This document shows, one piece after another, positions 17,207-28,163 of a stretch of DNA of 64,000 nucleotides (positions are counted from its first letter, which is position 1; the number at the start of each line of letters is the position of its first letter). The stretch lies in NCBI RefSeq assembly GCF_019084545.1, contig NZ_JAHREP010000017.1:1-64000 (forward strand), read 5' to 3'. The notes beneath the pieces are model-generated. The model did no database searches and was not told the origin of the DNA. It saw only the letters and a list, made by a program, of their open reading frames with translations. This stretch comes from Marinobacterium ramblicola. GTDB lineage: Bacteria > Pseudomonadota > Gammaproteobacteria > Pseudomonadales > Balneatricaceae. The position numbers and the translations under genes are program-made.

Positions 17207-18381
17207 TCTCGGCGTAGTCGGTCCGATACGGCGATCGGGGAGGGGTAGCGGAAGATCACCACATAGGTTGAAAGCAGGAAGCTGAGTATCGCCGTGGCCT
17301 GGATTACATGGGATGCCTCGGTTCCGATCAGGCCACCGGCAAACGCCAGATAGGCGATCAGTAGAGAGAATTCGCTGATCTGGCCAAGCCGGAAGCCGAT
17401 CTCCCAGCCGGTGTCGGCCGACTCACTGATCCCCTGCAGCAGGTAGCGGAACACCACCGGCTTGAGTGCCAGTACGGCGGCGGTCAGGGCAAGCGCCGGC
17501 AACAGAATGTCATCGATCAGGGTCAGGTTGAAGCTGGCGCCAACCGAGAAGAAAAACAGGATCAGGAAAAAATCCCGCAGTGGCTTCAGGCTGGTGGCGA
17601 TGTACTGGGAGATCGGGCTGGTGGCCAAGGCCACACCGGCAATGAAAGCGCCCATTTCCGCCGAAAGCCCGACATATACCGCCGCCTCGGCGAGCCCCAG
17701 ACACCAGCCGATGGCGGCGAGAAAGATGTACTCATGAAAACGGTCGAAGCGTTGCAGTAACGGGAGCAGCACCCAGCGTACGAAGCCCCAGGCGAACAGC
17801 GCAAGAAGCGGCAGAGCCAGCATCGAGCGGGCAAAGCTCATGCCAGTACCCATCTCTGAGCCCGCTTCACCGCCGCTGTTGAGCAGTAGCAGTACCAGTA
17901 TGGCGACCACGTCCTGCAGCAGCAACAGGCCAACGACCAGCTCACCGGTATGGCGGTGATGCAGGACGGTGGTCGGTAGCAGCTTGATGCCGATAATGGT
18001 GCTGGAGAACATCAACGCTGCGCCGATGACCAGCGCCTCCAGCTGGCTGAAGCCGAACAGAACGCCGACACCATAGCCCAATCCCATGAACGCGATCGAG
18101 CTGGCCACTGCAACCAGCGTGGCCTTGCGCAGCATATGCAACAGATGCGCCGGCTGCATGTCGAGGCCGAGCAGAAACAGCAGGAAGATAATGCCGACGT
18201 GTGCGATGTCGGACAGCAGGTTGGTATCGGTGACCGCCTTGATGCCCCAGGGACCGAGTGCGGCACCGAGAACCACATAAGCGACCAGCAGCGGTTGTCG
18301 TGTATAGAGTGCGATGGAGGCGAGAATCGCAGCACCACTGAAAATCAGGAAAAAAGAAAAGACAACCGAATGTTCCACCAT
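17203..18381 (-). CDS. Cation:proton antiporter (CPA2/KefB-like, membrane domain only)
   Basis: The 392-residue inner-membrane protein is almost entirely hydrophobic, with about 12 membrane segments, typical of the CPA2 Na+(K+)/H+ exchanger domain. Motifs include LGLDMQPAHL, FSSTIIGIKLLP and LSAEMGAFIAGVALA. No TrkA-N/RCK nucleotide-binding domain follows, so it is not a full-length KefB/KefC. The ion is not determined by sequence. AAGGAG lies 7 bases before the ATG (MVEHSV). It is divergent from nfuA. Confidence 0.87.
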   Translation of the reverse strand: MVEHSVVFSFFLIFSGAAILASIALYTRQPLLVAYVVLGAALGPWGIKAVTDTNLLSDIAHVGIIFLLFLLGLDMQPAHLLHMLRKATLVAVASSIAFMGLGYGVGVLFGFSQLEALVIGAALMFSSTIIGIKLLPTTVLHHRHTGELVVGLLLLQDVVAILVLLLLNSGGEAGSEMGTGMSFARSMLALPLLALFAWGFVRWVLLPLLQRFDRFHEYIFLAAIGWCLGLAEAAVYVGLSAEMGAFIAGVALATSPISQYIATSLKPLRDFFLILFFFSVGASFNLTLIDDILLPALALTAAVLALKPVVFRYLLQGISESADTGWEIGFRLGQISEFSLLIAYLAFAGGLIGTEASHVIQATAILSFLLSTYVVIFRYPSPIAVSDRLRRD

Positions 18382-18461
18382 GCTCAGTCTCCTTACGGCA
18401 GGAGGGTCAGTCTATCAGAGACAGGAGTCAGGCTGCAGCCGTTGTTACAATACCTTATCAA

Positions 18462-18490
18462 TTTACTCGGGTTTGATAAGCGTGTATGCT
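18462..18490 (+). promoter_or_regulatory. Putative sigma-70 promoter of nfuA
   Basis: TTTACT (18462-18467), a 17-base spacer, then TATGCT (18485-18490). Transcription would start near 18497, 33 bases before the nfuA ATG. The promoter is in the 148-base gap shared with the divergent antiporter. Confidence 0.5.
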
Positions 18491-18529
18491 GTTGGCTGTT
18501 CGAAATGTACTGATAGGTTTTTGTGAACT

Positions 18530-19123
18530 ATGGATATCAACGTTACTCAAGGCGCTGAAGCATACCTGGCTGAACTGCTGGCCAAGCAGGAGGTTGAGGG
18601 GATCGCAGTGCGGCTGTTCGTAACCCAGCCCGGTACGCCCTATGCCGAAACCTGTCTGGCGTATTGCCGCCCCGATGAGGTCAATCCGGAAGACGAGATC
18701 ATGGATATGGAGCTGCTGCGCTTCTATATCGAGCGCACCAGCATGCCGTATCTGGAGGAGGCGACCATCGATTTTGCCCAGGATCGGATGGGCGGTCAGC
18801 TGACGATCAAGGCACCGAACGCCAAGATGCCGAAGGTGTCGGCCGATAGCCCGATCGATGAACAGATCAACTATATCCTCTACTCCGACATCAACCCTGG
18901 TCTCGCGTCCCATGGCGGTGAGGTGAAGTTGGTTGAGCTGGTTGACGGGGAAGCGGGCAAGATTGCCGTATTGAAGTTCGGCGGCGGTTGTCAGGGTTGC
19001 AGCGCCGTCGATCTGACGCTCAAGGATGGTGTGGAGCGAACTCTGCTTGAGCGTGTGCCGGGTCTCGCCGGCGTACGTGATGTGACCGATCACACGGAAA
19101 CCGCAAACGCCTACTACAAGTAA
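18530..19123 (+). CDS. nfuA: Fe-S cluster carrier NfuA
   Basis: The 197-residue protein carries [4Fe-4S] clusters to target enzymes under oxidative stress or iron shortage. The N-terminal half is a degenerate A-type (IscA-like) domain. The C-terminal Nfu domain has the cluster-binding CxxC as Cys154 and Cys157 ([11 protein letters not shown]). Length and order match E. coli NfuA. Possible cluster users nearby are NadA and RlmD, though they are not in the same operon. It is followed by a gene-free stretch before lon. Confidence 0.96.
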   Translation: MDINVTQGAEAYLAELLAKQEVEGIAVRLFVTQPGTPYAETCLAYCRPDEVNPEDEIMDMELLRFYIERTSMPYLEEATIDFAQDRMGGQLTIKAPNAKMPKVSADSPIDEQINYILYSDINPGLASHGGEVKLVELVDGEAGKIAVLKFGGGCQGCSAVDLTLKDGVERTLLERVPGLAGVRDVTDHTETANAYYK

Positions 19124-19278
19124 TACGATCACCGATGGGCGGAATCCCGGTTCCGCCTGCTGCCGATTCCGCCTGCCCGGTAACGGGCTCTGGTCCAGGC
19201 ACGGCGCCTTGCCGATAGACCCCCTTCGACGCTGGATGAATTTCTTTCCTGCAAGACTGTTTATCCGGGTTTTGAGGT

Positions 19279-19307
19279 TTGTGAGCCTTCAACATAGCTG
19301 TTATAAC
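19279..19307 (+). promoter_or_regulatory. Putative sigma-70 promoter of lon
   Basis: TTGTGA (19279-19284), a 17-base spacer and TATAAC (19302-19307). The start would be near 19314, giving a leader of about 140 bases before the lon ATG at 19453. Confidence 0.45.
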
Positions 19308-19359
19308 TTCAATTAAGTCCCACTCTCTCCCGCCGAACGACGCAAATTGGACCAGACCG

Positions 19360-19388
19360 GTTGCAATATACCAATCGGCCCCCATAGA
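19360..19388 (+). promoter_or_regulatory. Possible sigma-32 heat-shock promoter of lon
   Basis: CCCCATAGA at 19380-19388 matches the sigma-32 -10 element (CCCCATnT). GTTGCA at 19360-19365 is a partial match to the -35 CTTGAA, spaced 14 bases away. E. coli lon is known to be a sigma-32 gene. The start would be near 19395, 58 bases before the lon ATG. Confidence 0.42.
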
Positions 19389-19452
19389 TGGACCAAATCC
19401 AGATTTTTTTGCATTGGCCCCAAGGCTGGTGCACTGCAAAGAGGCACTCATC

Positions 19453-21876
<2,424 letters not shown>

Positions 21877-21909
21877 CCGCAGGCCGCGGAATAAAAGGGC
21901 TGCGGCCAG

Positions 21910-21939
21910 TTGACACCTGTTTTGGGCAGTTGGTATAAA
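21910..21939 (+). promoter_or_regulatory. Strong sigma-70 promoter of hupB
   Basis: A perfect -35 TTGACA (21910-21915) and TATAAA (21934-21939), 18 bases apart. The start would be near 21946, giving a leader of about 68 bases. This is the best consensus promoter in the window and fits an abundant nucleoid protein. It may also drive tRNA-Asp. Confidence 0.75.
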
Positions 21940-22013
21940 GTGCCTGACTACAAGCTGGGTAAGACTTTAAGTTATAGCAAAATAACGACTCGATACATTA
22001 AAAGGGGAACAAT

Positions 22014-22289
22014 GTGAACAAGTCTGAACTGATCGACGCAATTGCCGATTCAGCCGATATTCCTAAGGCCGCTGCCGGTCGTGCACTGGATGCTGCACTG
22101 GAAGCTGTAACCGGTGCACTGCAGAAAGGTGAATCCGTTGCACTGGTAGGTTTCGGTACCTTCTCTGTGAAAGAGCGTGCTGCACGCACTGGCCGCAACC
22201 CGCAGACCGGTAATCCGATCGAAATCGCGGCGGCTACTCTGCCGACTTTCAAGCCGGGTAAGGCTCTGAAGGACGCTGTTAACAAGTAA
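22014..22289 (+). CDS. hupB: DNA-binding protein HU-beta
   Basis: The 91-residue nucleoid protein dimerises and bends DNA without sequence preference. The HU/IHF signature [21 protein letters not shown] (split here by the arm tip RNPQTG) and the [12 protein letters not shown]-terminus are present. The start is GTG at 22014 behind AAAGGGG; the ATG two bases earlier runs straight into a stop. It sits directly after lon, with tRNA-Asp only 29 bases downstream and no clear terminator in between. Confidence 0.97.
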   Translation: MNKSELIDAIADSADIPKAAAGRALDAALEAVTGALQKGESVALVGFGTFSVKERAARTGRNPQTGNPIEIAAATLPTFKPGKALKDAVNK

Positions 22290-22318
22290 CAGTCCGTTCC
22301 GTTTACTGATCAGGTTCG

Positions 22319-22395
22319 GGAGCGGTAGTTCAGCTGGTTAGAATACCTGCCTGTCACGCAGGGGGTCGCGGGTTCGAGCCCCGTCCGTTCCGCCA
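22319..22395 (+). tRNA. tRNA-Asp (anticodon GTC)
   Basis: The 77 bases form a full cloverleaf: acceptor GGAGCGG pairing with CCGTTCC (one G-T wobble), anticodon loop CTGTCAC with GTC (aspartate), T-loop GGTTCGAGCCC, discriminator G and an encoded CCA. It is placed between hupB and ppiD and followed at once by a strong terminator. Confidence 0.97.
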
Positions 22396-22400
22396 GATAG

Positions 22401-22433
22401 AAAAAAGCGCATTCAGCCCGAATGCGCTTTTTT
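22401..22433 (+). terminator. Intrinsic terminator after tRNA-Asp
   Basis: A 14-bp perfect stem, AAAAAAGCGCATTC with its complement, around a 5-base loop and ending in six T. It begins five bases after the tRNA CCA end and closes the hupB/tRNA-Asp unit. The flanking A-run would let it work in both directions. Confidence 0.93.
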
Positions 22434-22499
22434 GTTGAACCTGTTCCGGGTATTTTGATCAATTCAGGGCAACAGACCAAAACAGGGTTATTGCAAACA

Positions 22500-24377
22500 A
22501 TGCTTCAAACCATCAGGGAAAACTCGCAGGGCATAATCGCTAAGGTGATCGTGGGCCTGATCGTGCTGACATTCGCGCTTTGGGGCGTTGAATCGCTGGT
22601 TAGTCTTACCAACAAGGAGCCGGCACCGGCTGAGGTCAACGGAGAAGATATCACCAAGCAGGAGCTGTTCCAGGGTATGGAACTGCAGCGCCGTCAGCTG
22701 TTGGCCCAGATGGGGGAGAACGCGGATCCTTCGGCCATTGACGAAAACATGCTGCGGCAAATGGTCATCGAGGGGCTGATTTCGCGCAGGGTGATGCTGC
22801 AATCGGCAAAAGATATGGGCTTCCATCTGTCGGATCAGATGGTCGATCAGATTATCGTGTCGACACCTCAGTTCCAGGTCGATGGCAAGTTCGACCGTGA
22901 TCAATACGAGGCTGTACTGCGCAGCGCCGGCTTTACGCCGCTGATGTACCGCGATCTGATCCGCAAGGAAAAGTTGATTCAGCAGGCCCAGGCAGGCTAC
23001 ATGCTGTCAGAATTTACCACCAGTGAGGAGCTTGAGCGCCTTATCTCACTGGATCGCCAGGTGCGTGATCTGGCCTATGTGACATTGGAAGCCGATTCCG
23101 CCGCGATCGATATCGATGAGCAGGAGCTACAGGCCGCATACGATAAACAAGCGTCAGCGCTGGTCACCGAAGAGCAGGTGGCGGTTGATTATGTTCTGCT
23201 GGACCGGGTTGCACTGGCGAAGCCTGACGAAGTGAGCGAGTCCGAGATCAAGGCCGCCTACCAGCAGATGATCGCTGGCTTCAAGTCGGAAGAGCAGCGC
23301 TCCGCGCGTCACATTCTGATCGATATCAACAGCGAGCGCGATGCTGATGCCGCACTGGCTCGCGCGCAGGAGCTGCGCCAGGAGATCGAGGGCGGAGCCG
23401 ATTTCGCGGAGCTCGCCAAGAGTGAATCGGCGGATCTCGGCTCGGCACAAGAGGGTGGTGACCTGGGGTTCAATGCGCGTGGGGTCTTTGTCGAGCCGTT
23501 CGAAGAGGCGCTGTTTCAGCTCAAGCCGGGTGAAGTGTCTGAGCCGGTGCGTACGGAGTTCGGTTATCACCTGATCAAGCTTGACTCGATCAAGGCGACC
23601 GAAGCGCCGACGCTGGCTGAAGCGGAAAACGATCTGCGTGATCAGGTCGCGCAGGACAAGGCTGAGCTGGATTATGTTGCAGCGCTTGAGCGTCTGTCGG
23701 ATCTGGCGTTCTCCTCAAACGACCTTAAAGCGGTGTCCGAGGAGCTTGGCTTGAAGATCCGTTCGAGCGGGCTGTTCTCGCGTGCGGGCGGTTCCGATCT
23801 GGTCAGCAGCTCACAGAAGGCGATTGAGGCAGCGTTCAGCGATCAGGTATTGAACGATCAACTCAACAGCGACCCTATCGAGCTGGATTCCGGCCGCACG
23901 CTGGTACTTCACCTGCGTGAACACAAGGAGCCAAGGCAGTTGAGCTTCGACGAGGTGCGCGATCGTATCGAGTCTGAGGCGCGTGCGGAAAAGGCTGCCG
24001 CACAACTGGCCGAGCAGGCGGATAGCTGGTTGGCAGCGCTGCGTGAGGGTAAACAGCTTGCGGACCTGGACGCCGATAAGGCGTGGCAGGAGGCCGTGGC
24101 CGTCGATCGTGGCGATCAGTCTGTACCGGCAGCGGTGCTGCGTGAAGCCTTCGCCATGCCGCGTCCTGAGGGCGAGACGCCACGCTACTCCAGTGTTGCT
24201 CTGGGTGATGGGTCCCGTGTGATCGTCGCGCTGAAAGGCGTTACGGACGGCTCAACGGAGCTGAGCGATGAAGAGCGCAAGGCGTTGTCGACGATGATTG
24301 CGAACCAGCGCGGTCAGCAGATCTATCAGATGCATGCTGAAGAGCTGCGTCAGCGTGCGGAAGTCGAGATCAACTGA
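22500..24377 (+). CDS. ppiD: Periplasmic folding chaperone PpiD (SurA-like)
   Basis: The 625-residue protein is anchored in the inner membrane by one N-terminal segment (about residues 13-33) and faces the periplasm, where it helps secreted proteins leave the Sec translocon. A SurA-N-like region (about 35-180) precedes one parvulin domain (about 240-345, with ARHILID and GGDLGFNARGVFVEPFEEALF split over the core). I chose the ATG at 22500 (MLQTIRENSQG), which gives the family N-terminus; the frame is open from 22422 inside the terminator. lon-hupB-ppiD is a widely conserved order. Confidence 0.94.
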   Translation: MLQTIRENSQGIIAKVIVGLIVLTFALWGVESLVSLTNKEPAPAEVNGEDITKQELFQGMELQRRQLLAQMGENADPSAIDENMLRQMVIEGLISRRVMLQSAKDMGFHLSDQMVDQIIVSTPQFQVDGKFDRDQYEAVLRSAGFTPLMYRDLIRKEKLIQQAQAGYMLSEFTTSEELERLISLDRQVRDLAYVTLEADSAAIDIDEQELQAAYDKQASALVTEEQVAVDYVLLDRVALAKPDEVSESEIKAAYQQMIAGFKSEEQRSARHILIDINSERDADAALARAQELRQEIEGGADFAELAKSESADLGSAQEGGDLGFNARGVFVEPFEEALFQLKPGEVSEPVRTEFGYHLIKLDSIKATEAPTLAEAENDLRDQVAQDKAELDYVAALERLSDLAFSSNDLKAVSEELGLKIRSSGLFSRAGGSDLVSSSQKAIEAAFSDQVLNDQLNSDPIELDSGRTLVLHLREHKEPRQLSFDEVRDRIESEARAEKAAAQLAEQADSWLAALREGKQLADLDADKAWQEAVAVDRGDQSVPAAVLREAFAMPRPEGETPRYSSVALGDGSRVIVALKGVTDGSTELSDEERKALSTMIANQRGQQIYQMHAEELRQRAEVEIN

Positions 24378-24403
24378 TTCTCAGGTCGATTGTCATGACA
24401 GGT

Positions 24404-24433
24404 AAAAAAGCCGGCTTCAGAGCCGGCTTTTTT
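24404..24433. terminator. Bidirectional terminator shared by ppiD and yejF
   Basis: AAAAAAGCCGGCT, the loop TCAG, then AGCCGGCTTTTTT. It works on both strands. The yejF stop codon (complement of TCA, 24417-24419) is in the loop, so the last yejF codons encode one arm. Confidence 0.92.
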
Positions 24434-26039
24434 CATCTTGCTCCATCGTGAATCCGGCGGCGGATAGCAGTTCTCGCGTATAGGCATGCTGAGGGGTGAA
24501 GAAGATGGCGTCGGCGGGGCCGCTTTCGACCACCTTGCCGTGGTGCATCACCATAACGCGGTGACTTAATGCCCGGACAACGGACAGATCGTGGCTGATA
24601 AACAGGTAGCTCAGGCGATAACGGCGCTGTAGCTCGAGCAGCAGCTCAACGATCTGTTTCTGCACCGTGCGGTCGAGTGCCGAGGTGGGTTCGTCCAATA
24701 CGATCAGTTCCGGTTTCAGTATCAGTGCACGGGCGATGGCAATTCGCTGGCGCTGGCCACCGGAGAACTCATGCGGGTAGCGCTGGCGCACTTCCGGATC
24801 GAGGCCGACATCACGTAATACCTGAATGACCCTGGCTTCGACATCGCCCGGGTCCCGTATCCCCTGTACCCCCAATCCCTCCGCAATTATCTCGGCGATC
24901 GACATGCGCGGGCTGAGGCTGCCGTAGGGATCCTGAAACACGATCTGCATCTGCTGGCGCAGCGGTTTTATCTCGGCCTGTTTGAGCTGTTCGATCGCCC
25001 GGTCTTTGAAGCGGATCTGACCCTTTGATGAGGTCAGGCGCAGCAGCGCCATGGCCAGGGTTGTTTTGCCCGAGCCTGATTCCCCGACGATACCCAGGGT
25101 TTCACCGCGCTGCAGTTCAAGCGAGACGCCGTCCACCGCTTTGAAGTGATCGACCGTGCGCTTGAACAGGCCTCGCTGGATCGGAAACCAGACCCTAAGG
25201 TGGTCGGTGCGAAGCAGCGGTGCCGGGGTTGAGTTCAGCGGGTGCGGGCGTCCGCTGGGCTCGGCGTCGAGCAGCTTGCGGGTGTAGGGGTGGCTGGGGG
25301 ACTCGAATAGCGCACGACAGCCCTGCTGCTCCACGATCTCGCCCTGGTACATGACACAGACGTGATCGGCGTAGCGACGCACGATGTTGAGATCATGGGT
25401 AATCAACAGCACCGACATGCCTAATTTCTGCTGCAGCTCCCTGAGCAGCTCCAGTATCTGCTGCTGGATAGTCACGTCCAGTGCCGTGGTGGGCTCATCG
25501 GCGATCAGCAGTTCCGGTTCGTTGGCCAGCGCCATGGCGATCATGACACGCTGGCGCTGGCCGCCCGAAAGCTCATGGGGGTAGTGGCTCAAGCGCTCCC
25601 TGGCATTATCGATACCGACGAGTTCCAGCAGCTCCAGGGCACGGGTACGTGCTTGAGGCCCGTTCATGCCTCTGTGCAGACGCAGCGTCTCGGTAATCTG
25701 GCGCTCTATTTTGTGCAGCGGATTGAGCGACGTCATCGGCTCCTGAAAGATCATGCCGACCCGGTTGCCGCGGATCTCGCGCAGGCGGGTTTCGCTGGCC
25801 TGCAACAGGTTCTCCCCCTGATACAGTACCCGCCCGCCGGGATAGTTGGCCTGGTGGGGGGGAAGAAGCTTGAGCAGCGACAGTGCCGTGACCGACTTGC
25901 CGGAGCCTGATTCGCCGACCAGTGCCAGGGTTTTGCCGCGCTCCAGTGTGAAGCTTACGTTCCTGACCACAGGTTCGCTCTGCGCCGGGTCGCCGAAGCC
26001 GACCGACAGCTCTTCGATGGTGAACAGGGTTTGCGTCAT
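24417..26039 (-). CDS. yejF: Peptide ABC transporter ATPase YejF (two ATPase domains)
   Basis: This 540-residue protein holds two fused ABC ATPase domains, about residues 5-260 and 285-535. Each has a Walker A ([16 protein letters not shown]) and a signature motif ([16 protein letters not shown]). It energises the YejABEF importer, which takes up peptides and, in E. coli, microcin C. Start and end: ATG overlaps the yejE stop by 4 bases, and the stop lies inside a shared terminator. Confidence 0.95.
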   Translation of the reverse strand: MTQTLFTIEELSVGFGDPAQSEPVVRNVSFTLERGKTLALVGESGSGKSVTALSLLKLLPPHQANYPGGRVLYQGENLLQASETRLREIRGNRVGMIFQEPMTSLNPLHKIERQITETLRLHRGMNGPQARTRALELLELVGIDNARERLSHYPHELSGGQRQRVMIAMALANEPELLIADEPTTALDVTIQQQILELLRELQQKLGMSVLLITHDLNIVRRYADHVCVMYQGEIVEQQGCRALFESPSHPYTRKLLDAEPSGRPHPLNSTPAPLLRTDHLRVWFPIQRGLFKRTVDHFKAVDGVSLELQRGETLGIVGESGSGKTTLAMALLRLTSSKGQIRFKDRAIEQLKQAEIKPLRQQMQIVFQDPYGSLSPRMSIAEIIAEGLGVQGIRDPGDVEARVIQVLRDVGLDPEVRQRYPHEFSGGQRQRIAIARALILKPELIVLDEPTSALDRTVQKQIVELLLELQRRYRLSYLFISHDLSVVRALSHRVMVMHHGKVVESGPADAIFFTPQHAYTRELLSAAGFTMEQDEKSRL

Positions 26040-27061
26040 AGCATCTTCCTCGGATCGAAGGCGTCGCGTACCGCTTCGCCGATGAAGATCAGCAGGGTCA
26101 GCATCAGTGAGAGTGCAATAAACGCTGTTATCCCAAGCCAGGGGGCGTGCAGGTTCTCCTTGCCCTGGGCGACCAGTTCACCCAGTGAGGGGGAGCCGGG
26201 CGGCAGGCCGAAGCCAAGGAAGTCCAGTGCCGTCAGGGTGACGATGGCGCTGTTGAAGATGAACGGCATAAAGGTCAGCGTCGCCACCATGGCGTTGGGC
26301 AGTACATGCCGATACATGATCAGTTGGTTGCTCAGGCCCAGCGCCCGCGCTGCCCGGACATATTCAAGATTGCGTCCACGCAGGAACTCGGCACGGACCA
26401 CGTCAACCAGGTTCATCCAGGAGAACAGCAACATGATGCCGAGCAGCCACCAGAAGTTGGGCTCGACCAGGCTGGCCAGGATGATCAGCAGGAACAGCAC
26501 CGGCAGACCGGACCAGATCTCGATAAAGCGTTGAAACAGCAGGTCGATCTTGCCGCCATAGTAGCCTTGGGTCGCGCCGGCCATGACACCGATCACCGAG
26601 CTGATCAGGGTCAGCACCAGGGCAAAGAGTACCGAGATGCGAAAGCCGTAGATTACCCGTGCCAGCACGTCGCGGCCCTGGTCATCTGTGCCCAGCCAGT
26701 TCTCCGCCGAAGGCGGGGAGGGGGCCGGGACCGGCAGGTCGTAGTTGATGGTGTCGTAGCTGAAGCGGATCGGCGGCCAGAGTAGCCAGCCGCCGCTGTC
26801 GGAGATCAGCGCCTGAATATAGGGGTCCTTGTAGTCGGCCGGGCTGTCGAACTCGCCGCCGAAGGTGAGTTCGGAGTAGTTCACCAGCATCGGGGTGTAG
26901 AGTTCGTTGTTGAACTGGACCAGTAGCGGCTTGTCGTTGGCGATCAGCTCGGCGGCGAGACTGAGCAGGAACAGTGCGAGAAAGATCCACAACGACCAGT
27001 AGCCGCGGCGGTTGCGCTTGAACGCACGCAGTCGCCGTTGTTGGATGGGTGTCAGCTGCAT
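26036..27061 (-). CDS. yejE: Peptide ABC transporter permease YejE
   Basis: The 341-residue inner-membrane permease has an N-terminal OppC-type region, one membrane helix near residue 22-42, a long periplasmic loop, and a five-helix core. The binding-protein-dependent EAA motif lies around ARALGLSNQLIMYRHVLPNA. It partners YejB in the channel. The gene begins 4 bases after the yejB stop and overlaps yejF. Confidence 0.95.
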   Translation of the reverse strand: MQLTPIQQRRLRAFKRNRRGYWSLWIFLALFLLSLAAELIANDKPLLVQFNNELYTPMLVNYSELTFGGEFDSPADYKDPYIQALISDSGGWLLWPPIRFSYDTINYDLPVPAPSPPSAENWLGTDDQGRDVLARVIYGFRISVLFALVLTLISSVIGVMAGATQGYYGGKIDLLFQRFIEIWSGLPVLFLLIILASLVEPNFWWLLGIMLLFSWMNLVDVVRAEFLRGRNLEYVRAARALGLSNQLIMYRHVLPNAMVATLTFMPFIFNSAIVTLTALDFLGFGLPPGSPSLGELVAQGKENLHAPWLGITAFIALSLMLTLLIFIGEAVRDAFDPRKML

Positions 27062-27065
27062 CCCG

Positions 27066-28163
27066 TTACACCTCCCGGCTCTCGAAATCGATGCGTGGAT
27101 CGACGAAGGTGTAGGTGAGATCGGAGATCAGCTTCATGATCAGGCCGATCAGGGTGAAGATATAGAGGGTGCCGAAGATGACCGGGTAATCGCGGTTGAT
27201 TACGGCCTCGTAACCGAGCAGACCAAGGCCGTCGAGCGAGAAGATCACCTCGATCAGCATGGAACCGGTAAAGAAGATCCCGATCAGTGCGGCCGGCATG
27301 CCGGCGATGATCAGCAGCATGGCGTTGCGGAATACATGGCCGTAGAGAACGCCGGATTCGGTAAGACCCTTGGCACGAGCGGTCAGTACATACTGTTTGT
27401 GGATCTCGTCGAGGAAGGCGTTCTTGGTCAGCATGGTCAGGGTGGCGAAGCTGCCGACCACCGAGGCGAAAACCGGCAGTGTGATGTGCCAGAAGTAGTC
27501 CCGAATCTGCTCGCCCAGGCTCATCTCGTCGAACCCCGGTGAGGTCAGTCCGCGCAGCGGGAACCACTCAAGATAGGTGCCGCCGGCGAACAGGACGATC
27601 AGCAGAATGGCAAACAGGAAGTTGGGTATCGCGTAGCCCAGAATCACCAGGCTGCTGGTCCAGACATCGAAGGTGGAGCCGTCTCGCACCGCTTTGCGTA
27701 TGCCGAGCGGTATGGAGATCAGGTAGGTCAGCAGGGTGGTCCACAAGCCGATCGAGATCGATACCGGCATCTTCTCGATGATCAGTTCGACCACTGTTTT
27801 GTCGCTGAAGAAGCTACGGCCGAAATCGAAGCGCAGGTAGTCGCCGAGCATCTTCAGAAAGCGCTCATGGGCCGGCTTGTCGAAGCCATACATCTTCTCT
27901 ATCTGGGCGATCAGAGCCGGATCCAGCCCTTGGGCGCCCCGGTAGCCGCTGCCGTTGCTGTCTCTCCCGGGCGCGGCTGCGATATCGGATTGTACGCCGG
28001 AGCCGATGCGGTTGCTGGCATCGACACCAAGCCCCTGCAGGTGGGCGATGGTCTGCTCGACCGGGCCGCCCGGGGCGAATTGAACGATCAGGAAGTTGAG
28101 CAGCAGGATCCCGAGCAGGGTTGGAATCATCAGCAGCAGGCGGCGGACAATATAGGCAGCCAT
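27066..28163 (-). CDS. yejB: Peptide ABC transporter permease YejB
   Basis: The 365-residue permease has an N-terminal membrane helix ([19 protein letters not shown]), a periplasmic segment of about 100 residues, and the conserved core with [20 protein letters not shown]. It is the OppB-like half of the YejBE channel. The ATG overlaps the yejA stop in TGATG, so the two are translationally coupled. Confidence 0.95.
   Translation of the reverse strand: MAAYIVRRLLLMIPTLLGILLLNFLIVQFAPGGPVEQTIAHLQGLGVDASNRIGSGVQSDIAAAPGRDSNGSGYRGAQGLDPALIAQIEKMYGFDKPAHERFLKMLGDYLRFDFGRSFFSDKTVVELIIEKMPVSISIGLWTTLLTYLISIPLGIRKAVRDGSTFDVWTSSLVILGYAIPNFLFAILLIVLFAGGTYLEWFPLRGLTSPGFDEMSLGEQIRDYFWHITLPVFASVVGSFATLTMLTKNAFLDEIHKQYVLTARAKGLTESGVLYGHVFRNAMLLIIAGMPAALIGIFFTGSMLIEVIFSLDGLGLLGYEAVINRDYPVIFGTLYIFTLIGLIMKLISDLTYTFVDPRIDFESREV

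Larger units (their letters stand above)
19124..19452. other. 329-base gene-free region between nfuA and lon
   Basis: No convincing coding frame lies here. The first part holds hairpins (GGCGGAA/TTCCGCC at 19138-19157 and GCCCG-GTAA-CGGGC at 19075+100, i.e. 19175-19188) and a 10-base direct repeat TTCCGCCTGC (19151-19160 and 19167-19176). The second part holds two candidate promoters for lon, described separately. Confidence 0.7.

Noticed and set aside
18436-18475. IscR-type binding site upstream of nfuA
   Set aside because: The first half of a type 2 site (A-N3-CC-N2-A) can be read, but the second half (TA-N-GG) is out of register, so the match is not convincing.
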